A stretch of DNA of 47,647 nucleotides from Candidatus Saccharimonadota bacterium (lineage in GTDB: Bacteria; Patescibacteriota; Saccharimonadia; Saccharimonadales; Saccharimonadaceae), in assembly GCA_030530605.1 (NCBI GenBank), contig JAUMUO010000003.1:47063-94709 (forward strand). The letters run 5' to 3'. A program made the position numbers and the translations under genes. The number at the start of each line of letters is the position of its first letter. Positions within the stretch are counted from its first letter, which is position 1. The notes under the pieces are model-generated. The model saw only the letters and a program-made list of their open reading frames with translations. It had not been told where the DNA came from and made no database searches. Shown one piece after another: positions 1 to 9,321 of this stretch.

Positions 1-641
1 ACTTTTGTGGTCTTTATATTAGTGACAAGCCCACTTGTGATAAATATACTGAAGATGCTATTAAATTAGTTGGGTTAGAAGATTTTAAGAAATTTGTGCC
101 GAAAAAACTCTCCGGGGGCTTACTTCGAAGACTTAATATCGCTTGCGGAATTGCTCACAAGCCAAAATTAATTTTCCTAGATGAGCCGACCGTAGCGGTA
201 GACCCACAGAGCCGTAACAATATCCTTGACGGCATCAAACAACTTCGTAAAGACGGCGCAACTATCGTCTATACCACTCATTATATGGAGGAGGTGGAGA
301 TTCTGTGCGACCGGATTATAATTTTGGACCACGGCAAAATTATTGCTAGCGGCACTAATGATTCCCTTAAGGACCTTGCCAAGGTGAAGGAAAAGATTAC
401 CGTGGAAGCTAAGAATTTCCCGCCTAAAATTAAGGCTGAGATTATGGGTCTAAAAGATGTCATTGATGTAAAATGTGGCGAAGAAAGTTTTGTGGTGCTG
501 TACAAAGACACCAAGAAAAACCTGGCCGAGTTAGTGACTTTGCTTGAAAACAAGAAAATTAAATACGATAAAATTTATTCCGAGCGTCCGACTCTAAATG
601 ATGTGTTCCTAGAATTAACTGGTAAGGAACTGAGAGACTAA
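1..641 (+). CDS. ABC-2 exporter ATP-binding protein (5' end outside window)
   Basis: This is the C-terminal part of an ABC transporter ATPase that powers export through the two permeases encoded just downstream. The frame is open from base 3, so the start and Walker A lie upstream of the window. A GTG at 96 falls inside the conserved domain and is not the real start. Visible motifs are the signature LSGG (followed by LLRR), Walker B LIFLDEP and the H-loop TTHYMEE, then a C-terminal extension typical of DrrA/CcmA-like drug or lipid exporters. The stop TAA overlaps the next ATG by one base, so the two are translationally coupled. The substrate cannot be told from sequence. Confidence 0.9.
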   Translation, partial: FCGLYISDKPTCDKYTEDAIKLVGLEDFKKFVPKKLSGGLLRRLNIACGIAHKPKLIFLDEPTVAVDPQSRNNILDGIKQLRKDGATIVYTTHYMEEVEILCDRIIILDHGKIIASGTNDSLKDLAKVKEKITVEAKNFPPKIKAEIMGLKDVIDVKCGEESFVVLYKDTKKNLAELVTLLENKKIKYDKIYSERPTLNDVFLELTGKELRD

Positions 642-1726
642 TGAGACGACTATTATATAACTTGAAAATTACTTTCAAAAACAGAGAGCTGATTTTCTGG
701 ACGTTTGCCTTCCCTATAATTCTCGGTACATTGTTTTATGCGGCCTTCTCCAACATTAAAACTGCCGAGGAATATGAGCCCATTAAAATTGCAGTGGTAA
801 AAAACGAGGAAAACCAGATTTACCCGGCTTATACGCAGATTTTAGGGAGCCTGAGCGAAGGTGACAAGAGAATTTTTGATACGACCTATTATAATAATAG
901 GGACGAGGCCCTAGCACGGGTTCACGACGGTGAAGCCAGTGGCGCGGTGGTCTTTGAAAACGAGCAGGGTTTTCCAGAGCTCGTGGTAGAAAAAAGTAAT
1001 GTCAACCAGACTATCGCCCAAAATATAATGACCGAGATTGAGCAGGCGATGGTGGCAGGGCGGCCATTTGACAACCCTCGTATTAAAAACACCTACAAGA
1101 CGGACTACGAATTTACGATGATCGAATACTACTCGCTGCTGGCGATGGCTTGTCTTTATGGCGGGATGATCGCTACTAAAGCGCTGGATAAAAATCTCGC
1201 CAATATGACGGCGAGCGGCAAAAGAATCGCGGTAGCATCGGTATCAAAGGCCAAAATTGTGCTGGGTTCGCTTTTCACTAGCTATATCACTCAGCTCGTG
1301 GGGTTGGCGTTGCTATTTTCCTACCTGACTTTGGTTCTGCGCGTGGACTTTGGCGCAAACTTGCCATATATTATACTGTTCACGATGATGGGGGCGCTGA
1401 TGGGGCTCGCGCTTGGCACCTTTATTTCGGCCGTATTTAAGACTAAGGAAGATAACAAGGATGGGATTTTGACCGGCTTTACGATGGTTGGCTGTTTCTT
1501 CGCTGGAATGATGGGTCCACAAATGAAATACGTAATTGATACTAACTTGCCAATCGTAAATAAGGTTAACCCCTCGGCGATTATTACAGACGGCTACTAC
1601 GCTTTGTCCACTTACGGCCCGGGGCAGAGGTTTTTCTTTGATATTCTTTCCCTGTTAATTTTCAGCGCAGTTTTATCCGTGATTTCAATTTTAATTCTCC
1701 GGAGGCAAAAATATGACAACCTATAG
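641..1726 (+). CDS. ABC-2 type permease, first of two
   Basis: Integral membrane subunit of the exporter, 361 residues. It has one N-terminal membrane segment (about residues 15-35), a long extracytoplasmic part (about 40-155) and a cluster of hydrophobic segments from about 160 to the end, the usual ABC-2 layout. The start is fixed by the one-base TAATG overlap with the ATPase gene. Its last 14 bases overlap the second permease. Two unequal permeases with one ATPase suggest a heterodimeric membrane channel. Whether the cargo is a drug, lipid or peptide cannot be decided. Confidence 0.85.
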   Translation: MRRLLYNLKITFKNRELIFWTFAFPIILGTLFYAAFSNIKTAEEYEPIKIAVVKNEENQIYPAYTQILGSLSEGDKRIFDTTYYNNRDEALARVHDGEASGAVVFENEQGFPELVVEKSNVNQTIAQNIMTEIEQAMVAGRPFDNPRIKNTYKTDYEFTMIEYYSLLAMACLYGGMIATKALDKNLANMTASGKRIAVASVSKAKIVLGSLFTSYITQLVGLALLFSYLTLVLRVDFGANLPYIILFTMMGALMGLALGTFISAVFKTKEDNKDGILTGFTMVGCFFAGMMGPQMKYVIDTNLPIVNKVNPSAIITDGYYALSTYGPGQRFFFDILSLLIFSAVLSVISILILRRQKYDNL

Positions 1727-2846
1727 AGCATTTCTTAAAGTTCTCCGAAAAAATGTCTGGGTAATTGTGATTTATACGGTAATTTTACTACTCTGTGTGT
1801 TTGGCAATACCCAGAGCGGTCAAGGTATGACTAATTTCACCGCTTCTAAACCAGATGTGACAATTTATGATAGCGATAAATCTTTGCTTTCAAGAAGACT
1901 TGAAAAATACTTTTCCGCGCAAGCAACAATCGTAGAGCTCAACACTGAAGAAAAACTAGATGACGCGCTTTATTTCAACGGCACCGATTATGTGATTTAT
2001 GTTGAGAAAGGTTTTGGCGAGCAAATCGCACGGGGCGAAAAGCCGGAGATGGTAGTAAAATCGGTTGGAAATTATGATTCTTATCTGGCCGAAACGATGC
2101 TATCCCGCTTCTTAAAGCTGGTCGAGGTCTATGCGCCAGCGTCTCAGGAAGAATTGGTCAAAAATCTAGATAAGTTATTAGAGCACGAAACCAAAGTTGA
2201 GATGACTTCCAAGCTAGACACGGTGGCGCTCACCAATGCCAAGAATTATTATAACTTCATGAACTATGCAATTTTGGCCGGGCTGGTGTTTGCAGTGGCT
2301 TATTCAACCGCTTCGTTCAAGCGTGAAATGACCAGAAAGCGTATCGCGGTTTCGGCCACAAATTATAGGAAAATTAACCGCCAGCTTCTGATTTGTAACC
2401 TGGCTTTAGCGATGGTACTACTGCTATTTTACGTAATTTTGAGCCTAATAATTATCGGGGATATTATCCTGACGATGAACGGTGCGCTGTTTATCGCCAA
2501 CGCCGCGATTCTCTCGGTGTTTGGGGTGTCGCTTGCGTTCTTCTTGGTGAACCTACTGAAGAACAACAACGCGATTTTAGCACTAATCAACGTGATTTCA
2601 ATTGGTTCGTGTTTCCTCTCGGGAGTATTTGTGCCGGCAGAGTGGATGCCAGTATTCGTCCAGAATATCGGGCGGGCCTTGCCGAGCTTTTACTATGTTG
2701 AAAATAACCGGCTGATTTCCGAGCTAGAAAAATTTGATTTTGAATCTCTAAAGCCGATTCTAATTAATGCTCTCGTGATTATTGGGGCGAGCATTATCGT
2801 GGTGATTCTCAATAATATCATCACCCGCAGGAAGCAAAAAGACTAA
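1713..2846 (+). CDS. ABC-2 type permease, second of two
   Basis: A 377-residue membrane protein with the same plan as its neighbour: an N-terminal membrane helix (about 12-30), a hydrophilic outer domain, then five or so hydrophobic segments from about residue 183 onward. The start lies inside the preceding gene (14-base overlap), which suggests coupled synthesis of the two permeases. It ends 19 bases before hisS, which has its own -10 element, so the exporter operon probably stops here. No clear intrinsic terminator is visible. Confidence 0.85.
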   Translation: MTTYRAFLKVLRKNVWVIVIYTVILLLCVFGNTQSGQGMTNFTASKPDVTIYDSDKSLLSRRLEKYFSAQATIVELNTEEKLDDALYFNGTDYVIYVEKGFGEQIARGEKPEMVVKSVGNYDSYLAETMLSRFLKLVEVYAPASQEELVKNLDKLLEHETKVEMTSKLDTVALTNAKNYYNFMNYAILAGLVFAVAYSTASFKREMTRKRIAVSATNYRKINRQLLICNLALAMVLLLFYVILSLIIIGDIILTMNGALFIANAAILSVFGVSLAFFLVNLLKNNNAILALINVISIGSCFLSGVFVPAEWMPVFVQNIGRALPSFYYVENNRLISELEKFDFESLKPILINALVIIGASIIVVILNNIITRRKQKD

Positions 2847-2865
2847 TCTGTGATATAATTAAGGT

Positions 2866-4212
2866 ATGAAAAAGATGAATACTACCCCAATTTCTGGGAT
2901 GATGGAGCTTTTACCATCCGACCAAATTATTTTCAATGAAATTAAGTCCAGAATTTCCCGGGCGTATCATCTTAATGGGTTTAGGCCGATAGAGCCACCT
3001 ACGATCGAGCGAAATGAAATTTTGTTTGCTAAGGCTGGTGGCGATACTGAAAAACAGATTTATCGCGTCATCAAGACCGAGGAGGCGGCGGAAGATTCCG
3101 ACCAGAGCCTTCGTTTTGACCACACTGTGCCTTTGGCGCGCTACATTATTGAACACGAATCGACCTTACAATTTCCTTTTCGTGTAACCCAAATTGGCAA
3201 AAACTTCCGCGGGGAAAGAGCACAAAAGGGGCGCTATCGCGAGTTTTATCAATGTGATGTGGATGTGATTGGGCGAAACGAGCTCCCAATTTCTTATGAT
3301 GCCGAGGTGATCGCCACGCTTTATTCTGCGCTTTCTTCGTTTTTGAAACCTTCGCTTTTAATCCGGGTTTCTAACCGCAAGATTCTGTCTGGCTTAATTA
3401 CAATGCTAGATCTTGGCGATAAGTCCGAGGCGATTTATAGTATTATTGACCACGCCGAAAAAGTGCCACCGGTGAAGACCCAGCAGTTTTTAATGGAAGA
3501 AATTGGCGATGATGATGAGGTAGATTTCTTCGTAGAGTTTATGAGCACTTCTGGTAACCAAAGCGAGGTAAAAGCCGTACTCGAGGCGATTTTGCGCGAA
3601 GTAAAGGAATATGTGCCGGCTGAAATTCAGGGGACGGAAAGGTTTGTGGCTGGCGAGCAGATGTATCTTGCTGGACTTTCCGAGCTTCTTATGGTAGCAG
3701 ATTTACTTGAAAAGCGTGGGCTTGCCGGGAAATTTGTACTAGATATGCTAATCGTGCGTGGGCTAGATTATTATACTGGCACCGTGTTTGAAACAATTTT
3801 GCCAGAGTATAAAGAAATCGGTTCGGTTTGTTCTGGCGGACGCTATGAGAATCTCTGCGAGTTTTACAGCGACCAAAAGTTCCCAGGCGTGGGCGGTTCA
3901 ATCGGTCTGACTCGCTTGTTCTATATCTTGAAGGAAAATAATCTACTTCCAGAAGTTTCTGGCTTGATTGATTATGCGATTATCCCGATGTCTGAAAACG
4001 AATATGAATTTGCGTTTGGTCTATCCGAGCGGCTGAAAGGCGAGGGTAGTGCCTGCGACGTAATTCTAACTGACAAGAAACTCGGTGACAAACTATCTTT
4101 GGCCTCTAAAATTGCCGCCTTTGGCATTGTAATTGGCGAGAGAGAAGTAGCCGAAAACAAAGTCAGTATTAAAAACTTCGCCGACGGCTCCGAGACGGAA
4201 CTTAGTCTTTAA
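2866..4212 (+). CDS. hisS: Histidyl-tRNA synthetase
   Basis: Class II aminoacyl-tRNA synthetase that charges tRNA-His in the cytoplasm; 448 residues, normal for the family. Motif 2 is seen as FRGERAQKGRYREFYQCD and the histidine-specific motif as RGLDYYTG. A C-terminal anticodon-binding domain follows (about 350-448). The start is ATG 2866. A TATAAT at 2854-2859 lies 6 bases before it, predicting a leaderless mRNA. The 3' end overlaps the convergent methyltransferase gene by 11 bases. Confidence 0.96.
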   Translation: MKKMNTTPISGMMELLPSDQIIFNEIKSRISRAYHLNGFRPIEPPTIERNEILFAKAGGDTEKQIYRVIKTEEAAEDSDQSLRFDHTVPLARYIIEHESTLQFPFRVTQIGKNFRGERAQKGRYREFYQCDVDVIGRNELPISYDAEVIATLYSALSSFLKPSLLIRVSNRKILSGLITMLDLGDKSEAIYSIIDHAEKVPPVKTQQFLMEEIGDDDEVDFFVEFMSTSGNQSEVKAVLEAILREVKEYVPAEIQGTERFVAGEQMYLAGLSELLMVADLLEKRGLAGKFVLDMLIVRGLDYYTGTVFETILPEYKEIGSVCSGGRYENLCEFYSDQKFPGVGGSIGLTRLFYILKENNLLPEVSGLIDYAIIPMSENEYEFAFGLSERLKGEGSACDVILTDKKLGDKLSLASKIAAFGIVIGEREVAENKVSIKNFADGSETELSL

Positions 4213-4762
4213 TTTTCTTAGCCTCAAAGAGTACAGTGGAGACTGCTGGAGGCGGGGTGAAATCGTATGGTTTTAAGGGATAGCGAATTTTGGTCTGATA
4301 TTTTTGCGTAAGCGCATACCCGAGTTGTGAGGTATAATGACGCTCTGTATTGAGAAGTTTTAAGGCAAGTTGTTTTTGTAAAATCAAATATATCGCATCG
4401 GGTGGGTTTTCAGCCGCAAGCAGTTTCTTAAGGATGGCCGAAGAGAGATGGAAGGGTGGGTTGGCAAAGATTTTATAGGGTTCTTTTGGAAGTTCCATCT
4501 CTAAAAAATCTTCCGAAAGAATTTCTACATTGTCTAATTTCTCGGTGTTCTTGCGCAATTTTTCGCACGCGGTTTTGTCTGGCTCTATCGCAATCACCTT
4601 TTTACATCTCTTAGCAAGGGCGGAAGTAATCACGCCACTGCCAGCCCCAATGTCTAAAACTAAATCTCTCTTTTTGATATTAGAGTGGCCAATCAGCATC
4701 AAAGCTGTCCGCGGAGAACGCAGAAAATGTTGAGACAAAAGATGATTTCTTGAATTTGACAT
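4202..4762 (-). CDS. Short Erm/KsgA-family rRNA adenine dimethyltransferase
   Basis: Predicted SAM-dependent N6-adenine methyltransferase acting on rRNA. It has the family start SQHFLRSP, motif I VLDIGAGSGVIT, the acidic IEPD after strand 2, and catalytic motif IV NPPF followed by HLSSAILKK, which resembles Erm enzymes more than KsgA. At 186 residues it is clearly shorter than typical KsgA (about 270) or Erm (about 245): it stops right after the catalytic fold and lacks the C-terminal helical RNA-binding domain. A full promoter is visible (TTGAAC 4795-4800, 17-base spacer, TATAAT 4772-4777) with 9 bases to ATG. Whether it targets 16S or 23S rRNA is unresolved. Confidence 0.8.
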   Translation of the reverse strand: MSNSRNHLLSQHFLRSPRTALMLIGHSNIKKRDLVLDIGAGSGVITSALAKRCKKVIAIEPDKTACEKLRKNTEKLDNVEILSEDFLEMELPKEPYKIFANPPFHLSSAILKKLLAAENPPDAIYLILQKQLALKLLNTERHYTSQLGYALTQKYQTKIRYPLKPYDFTPPPAVSTVLFEAKKIKD

Positions 4763-4802
4763 ATATGATATATTATATCATAGTATGAATATTAGTTCAA
4801 TG

Positions 4803-5507
4803 CTACTTTTTGAGGCCGGCGTTTAAGTATTGTTTGACGTAATTGTAATCCCAGGATGGGTCAAAGCCAGATTGAGTCCAGTTGCCGAAGACGAAGTATG
4901 GCAGGCCTGACTGCACCTGCTGATAGGCTTTTTCGGTGTTTTTCTGGACAGCTTTTAGAGTATCATCGGAATTAAAGCAACTGGTAAACTCCTCCATATT
5001 GACGCCGGCTTTTTTGGCGACATTTTCAGACCAGTATTTTTCGGTCATACCAGAAATCATCGGAGCGTCTTTGCTACTGCCAATACCCTTGCTATGATAA
5101 TCTTCCCAGAGAGATTTTACGCCGCCGTCGTAATATTCCCAGAACTTGTTTTGCTTAGCAGCACAGTAAGCACCTTTGGCGCCCCAGCGCGACATATCCG
5201 GACGGTGGCCACTGTTTTCGTAAAGAAATTCCGTCACGCGAACCTCGTAGAGAATATGATTCTTCTTAATATAATCTTCAAAATCAGACCGGTTTTCTAG
5301 AATTAGACGAGACCAGACATCACAATACGGGCAGGCAAAGTCAGTGTAAAAAATGTAAAGATTTTTAGCGTTCATATCGCCCATTGTGGTGGCCGTGTCC
5401 CAAACTTTATCTTCGTTCTTAGGCTTACTATTGGTATTCATAATTAGGACTGCGATGAAAACACCAATTAGCGCAATTAAGACTCCGATTCTAATTCCTT
5501 TTTTCAT
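4803..5507 (-). CDS. DsbA-like thiol-disulfide oxidoreductase, membrane-anchored
   Basis: Predicted extracytoplasmic thioredoxin-fold protein that forms or shuffles disulfides. An uncleaved N-terminal membrane anchor (about residues 5-23) precedes the thioredoxin domain. The active site is CPYC (residues 59-62) and a cis-proline loop GLPYFVFG sits near the C-terminus; the helical insertion between them is as in DsbA. The start lies 17 bases inside the upstream membrane-protein gene, with an AGGAG at 5513-5517 and a TATAAT at 5525-5530, so it has its own promoter as well as coupling. The partner is likely the upstream CPTC membrane protein. Confidence 0.85.
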   Translation of the reverse strand: MKKGIRIGVLIALIGVFIAVLIMNTNSKPKNEDKVWDTATTMGDMNAKNLYIFYTDFACPYCDVWSRLILENRSDFEDYIKKNHILYEVRVTEFLYENSGHRPDMSRWGAKGAYCAAKQNKFWEYYDGGVKSLWEDYHSKGIGSSKDAPMISGMTEKYWSENVAKKAGVNMEEFTSCFNSDDTLKAVQKNTEKAYQQVQSGLPYFVFGNWTQSGFDPSWDYNYVKQYLNAGLKK

Positions 5508-6135
5508 CTAAACTCCTTTTCTCTATTATATCACGGTCTTTCTTCAGGTTTTTTGTAATAATCGCAACATAGGCATTGTAGCCGAGCTTTTTTAAGGTGA
5601 AAAGCGCCAGCAAAATCGCCGCCCAAGTAATAATAGATGAAACTGTACCGGCCAGCGCCACACCAGAGCCAAAAATCGTGGTAAGAATAGGTGTGAGGAG
5701 AGCCGTGCCGCAGGTCGGGCAGCCAGAGCCGAGCACCGCCAAAATCGCCACGATGCCGGAATTCTGGACCGAGGCAGAATTATCGGTGCCTTTTTTGCTA
5801 TATTTAATGGTTACAACGAGAAGGCCAATTAAAAACCCTTGAAGTAGGGCGAGCAGGAAAATTCCTAGCCAGTCAATAAAATTCCGATTAATACCAAAAG
5901 TCTGCAAGAAAGCATCCCAGATTACCTTGAGTCCATCCGGAAAACCCATCGCGCTGATAAGATTAAAGGCGGCAAAACCGCCAGAAAGAAGATTGAGCAG
6001 TGTACCAAAGATACAAAAAGTCGGTACAAAACCAAACCAGAAATGTTTCTCTTTGGTGGCGAGCAAAATTCCGCGCACGGAAAACTTGCCGTGCTCCCAC
6101 CACTCATCAAAATGCCTTTTTACTCCACTTGTCAT
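5491..6135 (-). CDS. Polytopic membrane protein with CPTC motif, DsbA-linked
   Basis: I do not recognise a characterised family. The 214-residue protein has a hydrophilic, Trp-rich N-terminus and about four membrane segments (roughly 34-60, 88-111, 127-147 and 150-183). A GSGCPTCG motif (C139, C142) sits at the edge of the third segment. Its 3' end overlaps a DsbA-like gene by 17 bases. A CxxC at a membrane boundary next to DsbA suggests the role played elsewhere by DsbB or VKOR, re-oxidising the thiol oxidase, but the second cysteine pair of those families is absent (only C41). The start ATG follows TATAAT 6142-6147 by 6 bases, so the mRNA is predicted leaderless. Confidence 0.7.
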   Translation of the reverse strand: MTSGVKRHFDEWWEHGKFSVRGILLATKEKHFWFGFVPTFCIFGTLLNLLSGGFAAFNLISAMGFPDGLKVIWDAFLQTFGINRNFIDWLGIFLLALLQGFLIGLLVVTIKYSKKGTDNSASVQNSGIVAILAVLGSGCPTCGTALLTPILTTIFGSGVALAGTVSSIITWAAILLALFTLKKLGYNAYVAIITKNLKKDRDIIEKRSLDEKRN

Positions 6136-6157
6136 ATGGATATTATATCACAAGCGT

Positions 6158-7939
6158 TTAATTTTCGTCTAGGAAGGCACCAGACTGGCGAGACCAGAGT
6201 TTGGCGTAGACACCGCCTTTTTTCAGAAGTTCGGCGTGGGAGCCGGATTCGGCAATTTTGCCATCTTTTAGAACAATGATACGATCTAAATCCATCACTG
6301 TTGAAAGACGGTGAGCAATCACAATGGCAGTGCGACCCTTAATTAGTTCACGAAGTGCGTCTTGAATTAAAGCTTCCGACTCCGAGTCAAGCGCTGAAGT
6401 AGCCTCGTCTAATACTAGAACTGGGGCATTTTTCAGAATCGCGCGGGCGATGGCAATTCTCTGTCTTTGACCACCAGAAAGTTTAATACCCCGCTCACCG
6501 ACTAGCGTTTCATAACCATTTGGCAAAACTTTAATAAACTCATCAGCATTGGCAAGTTTTGCGGCGTGCTCTATTTCGGCAAAAGTGGCATCTGGTCTTC
6601 CGTAGGAAATGTTCTCGGCAATAGAACGATGGAAGAGCGCAGTTTCCTGCGGAACATAGGCGATATTTTTGCGCAGAGAGTCTTGAGTGACATATTTGAT
6701 ATTTTGCCCATCAATAGAAATCTCACCTTCGTCCACATCGGCAAATCTTAGTAGCAGCTTAGTCAAAGTGGTTTTGCCGGAACCGGAAACCCCGACGAGC
6801 CCGATGCGTTCGCCCGGTTTAATATCAAGGGTGAAGTTTTCAAAGATAGCTTCCTTAGCATCGTGATGTTTAAAGGCAATATCATCAAACTTAATGCTAG
6901 CATCTTTAATTTCAAGCTTGGTTGCGCCTGGCATATCTACAACGTCATCTTCTAGATCTAAGATTTCAGTCATCTGCTTGGCATCACTAAAAACTCGTTT
7001 AGTGTCCTTCAAAAGACCAGTAATATCCCAAAGCCGATCCATCACTTGCCAAGTATATGAAATTATCAAGAACAGAAGTGAAATCGGCATACCCCAATAC
7101 AAACCACCTAATACTAAAGCGACAACACCAACTGTATTAATTGCTATGTAGACTATATCGTATTTAATATTGCGTAAAATGTTAGCACGCATGAAGTTTA
7201 AAGTGGCCACACGTTGTTTGTGCGCATAATCTGCATAGCGCTTGCGCTCGTGGTTTTCTCTAGCATAAGACTTCACGGCGTTAATATTACTGATTGAATC
7301 AGCAAGTTGACCAGTAGCCTTAGACTCTGACTCGGACATCTTGTTGCTTAATTCGTTCATTTTCTTTGAGGTTAGAACAGATATAGCAATGAAAATGCAC
7401 ACAAAAATCACTAGGCTCACTGCATACGCTGGGACCTTGAAAGATAGCACAACCACTACCGAAATTATGTCGGTAGCTAGCGGCACCAGATTCCAAACTA
7501 TCATATCCATTAATCTTTCATAAGCGCGTACGAATTGGTTAGTTTGAGAAACTAGAGAGCCAGAAAAACGATTAACATGGAATTGCATAGATTGATAGCA
7601 GATAGTATTGAAGGCCATGTTGGCCAAATCATACATGCCTAAAATTTCTGATTTCCAGTTACAAAAAGTTCGTAATTGCCCAATAGCCTGAGCCGATACA
7701 TACGACACAATCGCCAATATAGCTTTTGGAAAGACAATCTTAGCGGCTTCATCGGTTGGAAGACCTTGTGAAAGCCCTTCTATTATATCGGAAATTAGGA
7801 GAGTAAGAATAGTATTTCTAAGTAATATTACAGCAATTTGCCCGAAAACGGCACCAAAATTATACCAACCGTATTTCTTGGTAATTTGCCAGTAGTAATA
7901 CAACGTCCGGCGAGTGGTATTTGGTTTTTTCTTACTCAT
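6158..7939 (-). CDS. ABC exporter with fused membrane and ATPase domains
   Basis: Half-transporter of the MsbA/LmrA type, 593 residues. An N-terminal six-helix membrane domain (to about residue 310) is followed by a nucleotide-binding domain with Walker A GVSGSGKTT, signature LSGGQRQR and Walker B VLVLDEATS. It probably works as a dimer at the inner membrane; the substrate is unknown. An in-frame ATG 12 codons upstream exists, but the promoter (TTGCAA 7970-7975, 17-base spacer, TATAAT 7947-7952) places transcription start at the ATG at 7939, which encodes MSKKKP. I therefore take 7939 as the start, with a leaderless mRNA. Confidence 0.9.
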   Translation of the reverse strand: MSKKKPNTTRRTLYYYWQITKKYGWYNFGAVFGQIAVILLRNTILTLLISDIIEGLSQGLPTDEAAKIVFPKAILAIVSYVSAQAIGQLRTFCNWKSEILGMYDLANMAFNTICYQSMQFHVNRFSGSLVSQTNQFVRAYERLMDMIVWNLVPLATDIISVVVVLSFKVPAYAVSLVIFVCIFIAISVLTSKKMNELSNKMSESESKATGQLADSISNINAVKSYARENHERKRYADYAHKQRVATLNFMRANILRNIKYDIVYIAINTVGVVALVLGGLYWGMPISLLFLIISYTWQVMDRLWDITGLLKDTKRVFSDAKQMTEILDLEDDVVDMPGATKLEIKDASIKFDDIAFKHHDAKEAIFENFTLDIKPGERIGLVGVSGSGKTTLTKLLLRFADVDEGEISIDGQNIKYVTQDSLRKNIAYVPQETALFHRSIAENISYGRPDATFAEIEHAAKLANADEFIKVLPNGYETLVGERGIKLSGGQRQRIAIARAILKNAPVLVLDEATSALDSESEALIQDALRELIKGRTAIVIAHRLSTVMDLDRIIVLKDGKIAESGSHAELLKKGGVYAKLWSRQSGAFLDEN

Positions 7940-7980
7940 CAAAATAATTATATAATAATTATTTTCACTTTGCAAGCATG

Positions 7981-9321
7981 TTATAATTCGGCGATTTTGA
8001 CGCGGACCTGGGAGGCGGTGTCACGATCACGGACGGTGACGGTGTCATCTTCCAGGGTGTCGAAGTCAATCACTACACACTTCGGCGTACCGATTTCATC
8101 TTGCTTACGATAGCGTTTGCCGATGTTTCCGGAATCATCCCAAGTAACGAAACCGTACTTCTCTTTCAACTTCTTATAGACTTCTCTGGCCTTCTCTACT
8201 AACTCCGGCTTGTTCTTTAGGAGTGGTGAAACACAGAAACTATATGGCGCAAGATTTTCCGGAAGTTTCAAAACAATACGTTTGCTGCCGTCAATTTCAT
8301 CTTCAGTATAAGCGGTAGAAAGCACCGCGAGCATCAAACGCTCTACGCCGATACTCGGCTCAATCACATGCGGGACAAAAGTCTCACCGGTATTTTTATC
8401 ACGATATTCAATGTTTTTGCCGGACTCACGGGCAATATTCTGAAGGTCAAAATCGGTGCGGTAAGCAAGACCCATTAATTCTTCTTCGCCGTTTGGATAG
8501 TCGAACATAAAGTCAACTGTGCGCTTGCTATAGTGAGCGCGGTCTTCCGGGGCAACCTCAAGGTCGTGAATCTTCTCTTTTGGCAGACCCATCTTTTCCT
8601 CTAGGAATCTATGATTTTCTCTCAGCATTTCTTCAAAGGCCGGTTCCCATTCATCCGGGCGAACGAAATATTCAATCTCCATCTGCGAGCACTCGCGGTC
8701 TCTCAAAATGAAATCGCGCGGAGAAATCTCGTTTCTAAAGGCCTTACCTTGCTGGGCGATACCAAAGGGAATGTCCGGATAAATCGTATCTACCACATTT
8801 TTGTAATTGGTGAAAATACCTTGGGCGGTCTCTGGACGGAGATAGGCCACGGACTTTTCAACCAATTCCTTATCGGTGTCATCCGGAAGAACGGCACCAA
8901 CGTGGGTGGTGAACATCATATTAAACTTGCGAATCGGGCCCCAATCAGTCTTGCCACAAGTCGGGCATTTAACATTTAGCTTCTGGAATTCTTCAGTGGT
9001 GACAGACTCGGTGATGCCGTCGGCAATCTTGTCGGCACGGAAGCGGCCGTGACAACTCTTACATTCTACCAAAGGGTCGGCAAAGGTAGCGGTATGACCG
9101 GAAGCCACCCAAGTCCGTGGATTCATAAGAATAGCAGCGTCGACGCCAAAAATGTCGTCGCGACTTTCAACCCAGAAATTCCACCATTCGTTTTCAATTT
9201 TCTTTTTGAGACTGACGCCGAGCGGGCCAAAATCCCAAGTTCCGGCAAAACCACCATAAATATCCGAACCCGGGAAAATGAAACCGCGGCGCTTACAGAG
9301 ACTGACTATATCGTCTAACAT
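7981..9321 (-). CDS. glyS: Glycyl-tRNA synthetase, dimeric type
   Basis: Class II synthetase of the homodimeric type, 446 residues, charging tRNA-Gly. The N-terminus shows the glycine-specific FPGSDIYGG and FGPLG. A zinc-type CKSC...CPTC pair lies near residues 84-122. Motif 2 includes FRNEISPRDFILRDRE, and the C-terminal anticodon domain ends the protein. The ATG overlaps the stop of ppa by one base (TAATG), so both are made from the ppa promoter. Pairing pyrophosphatase with a synthetase makes sense, since the synthetase releases pyrophosphate. Confidence 0.95.
   Translation of the reverse strand: MLDDIVSLCKRRGFIFPGSDIYGGFAGTWDFGPLGVSLKKKIENEWWNFWVESRDDIFGVDAAILMNPRTWVASGHTATFADPLVECKSCHGRFRADKIADGITESVTTEEFQKLNVKCPTCGKTDWGPIRKFNMMFTTHVGAVLPDDTDKELVEKSVAYLRPETAQGIFTNYKNVVDTIYPDIPFGIAQQGKAFRNEISPRDFILRDRECSQMEIEYFVRPDEWEPAFEEMLRENHRFLEEKMGLPKEKIHDLEVAPEDRAHYSKRTVDFMFDYPNGEEELMGLAYRTDFDLQNIARESGKNIEYRDKNTGETFVPHVIEPSIGVERLMLAVLSTAYTEDEIDGSKRIVLKLPENLAPYSFCVSPLLKNKPELVEKAREVYKKLKEKYGFVTWDDSGNIGKRYRKQDEIGTPKCVVIDFDTLEDDTVTVRDRDTASQVRVKIAEL

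Noticed and set aside
96-98. GTG as start of the first ABC ATPase
   Set aside because: The frame is open back to base 3 with family-like residues, and the GTG lies just before the signature motif, so the gene is cut by the window edge.
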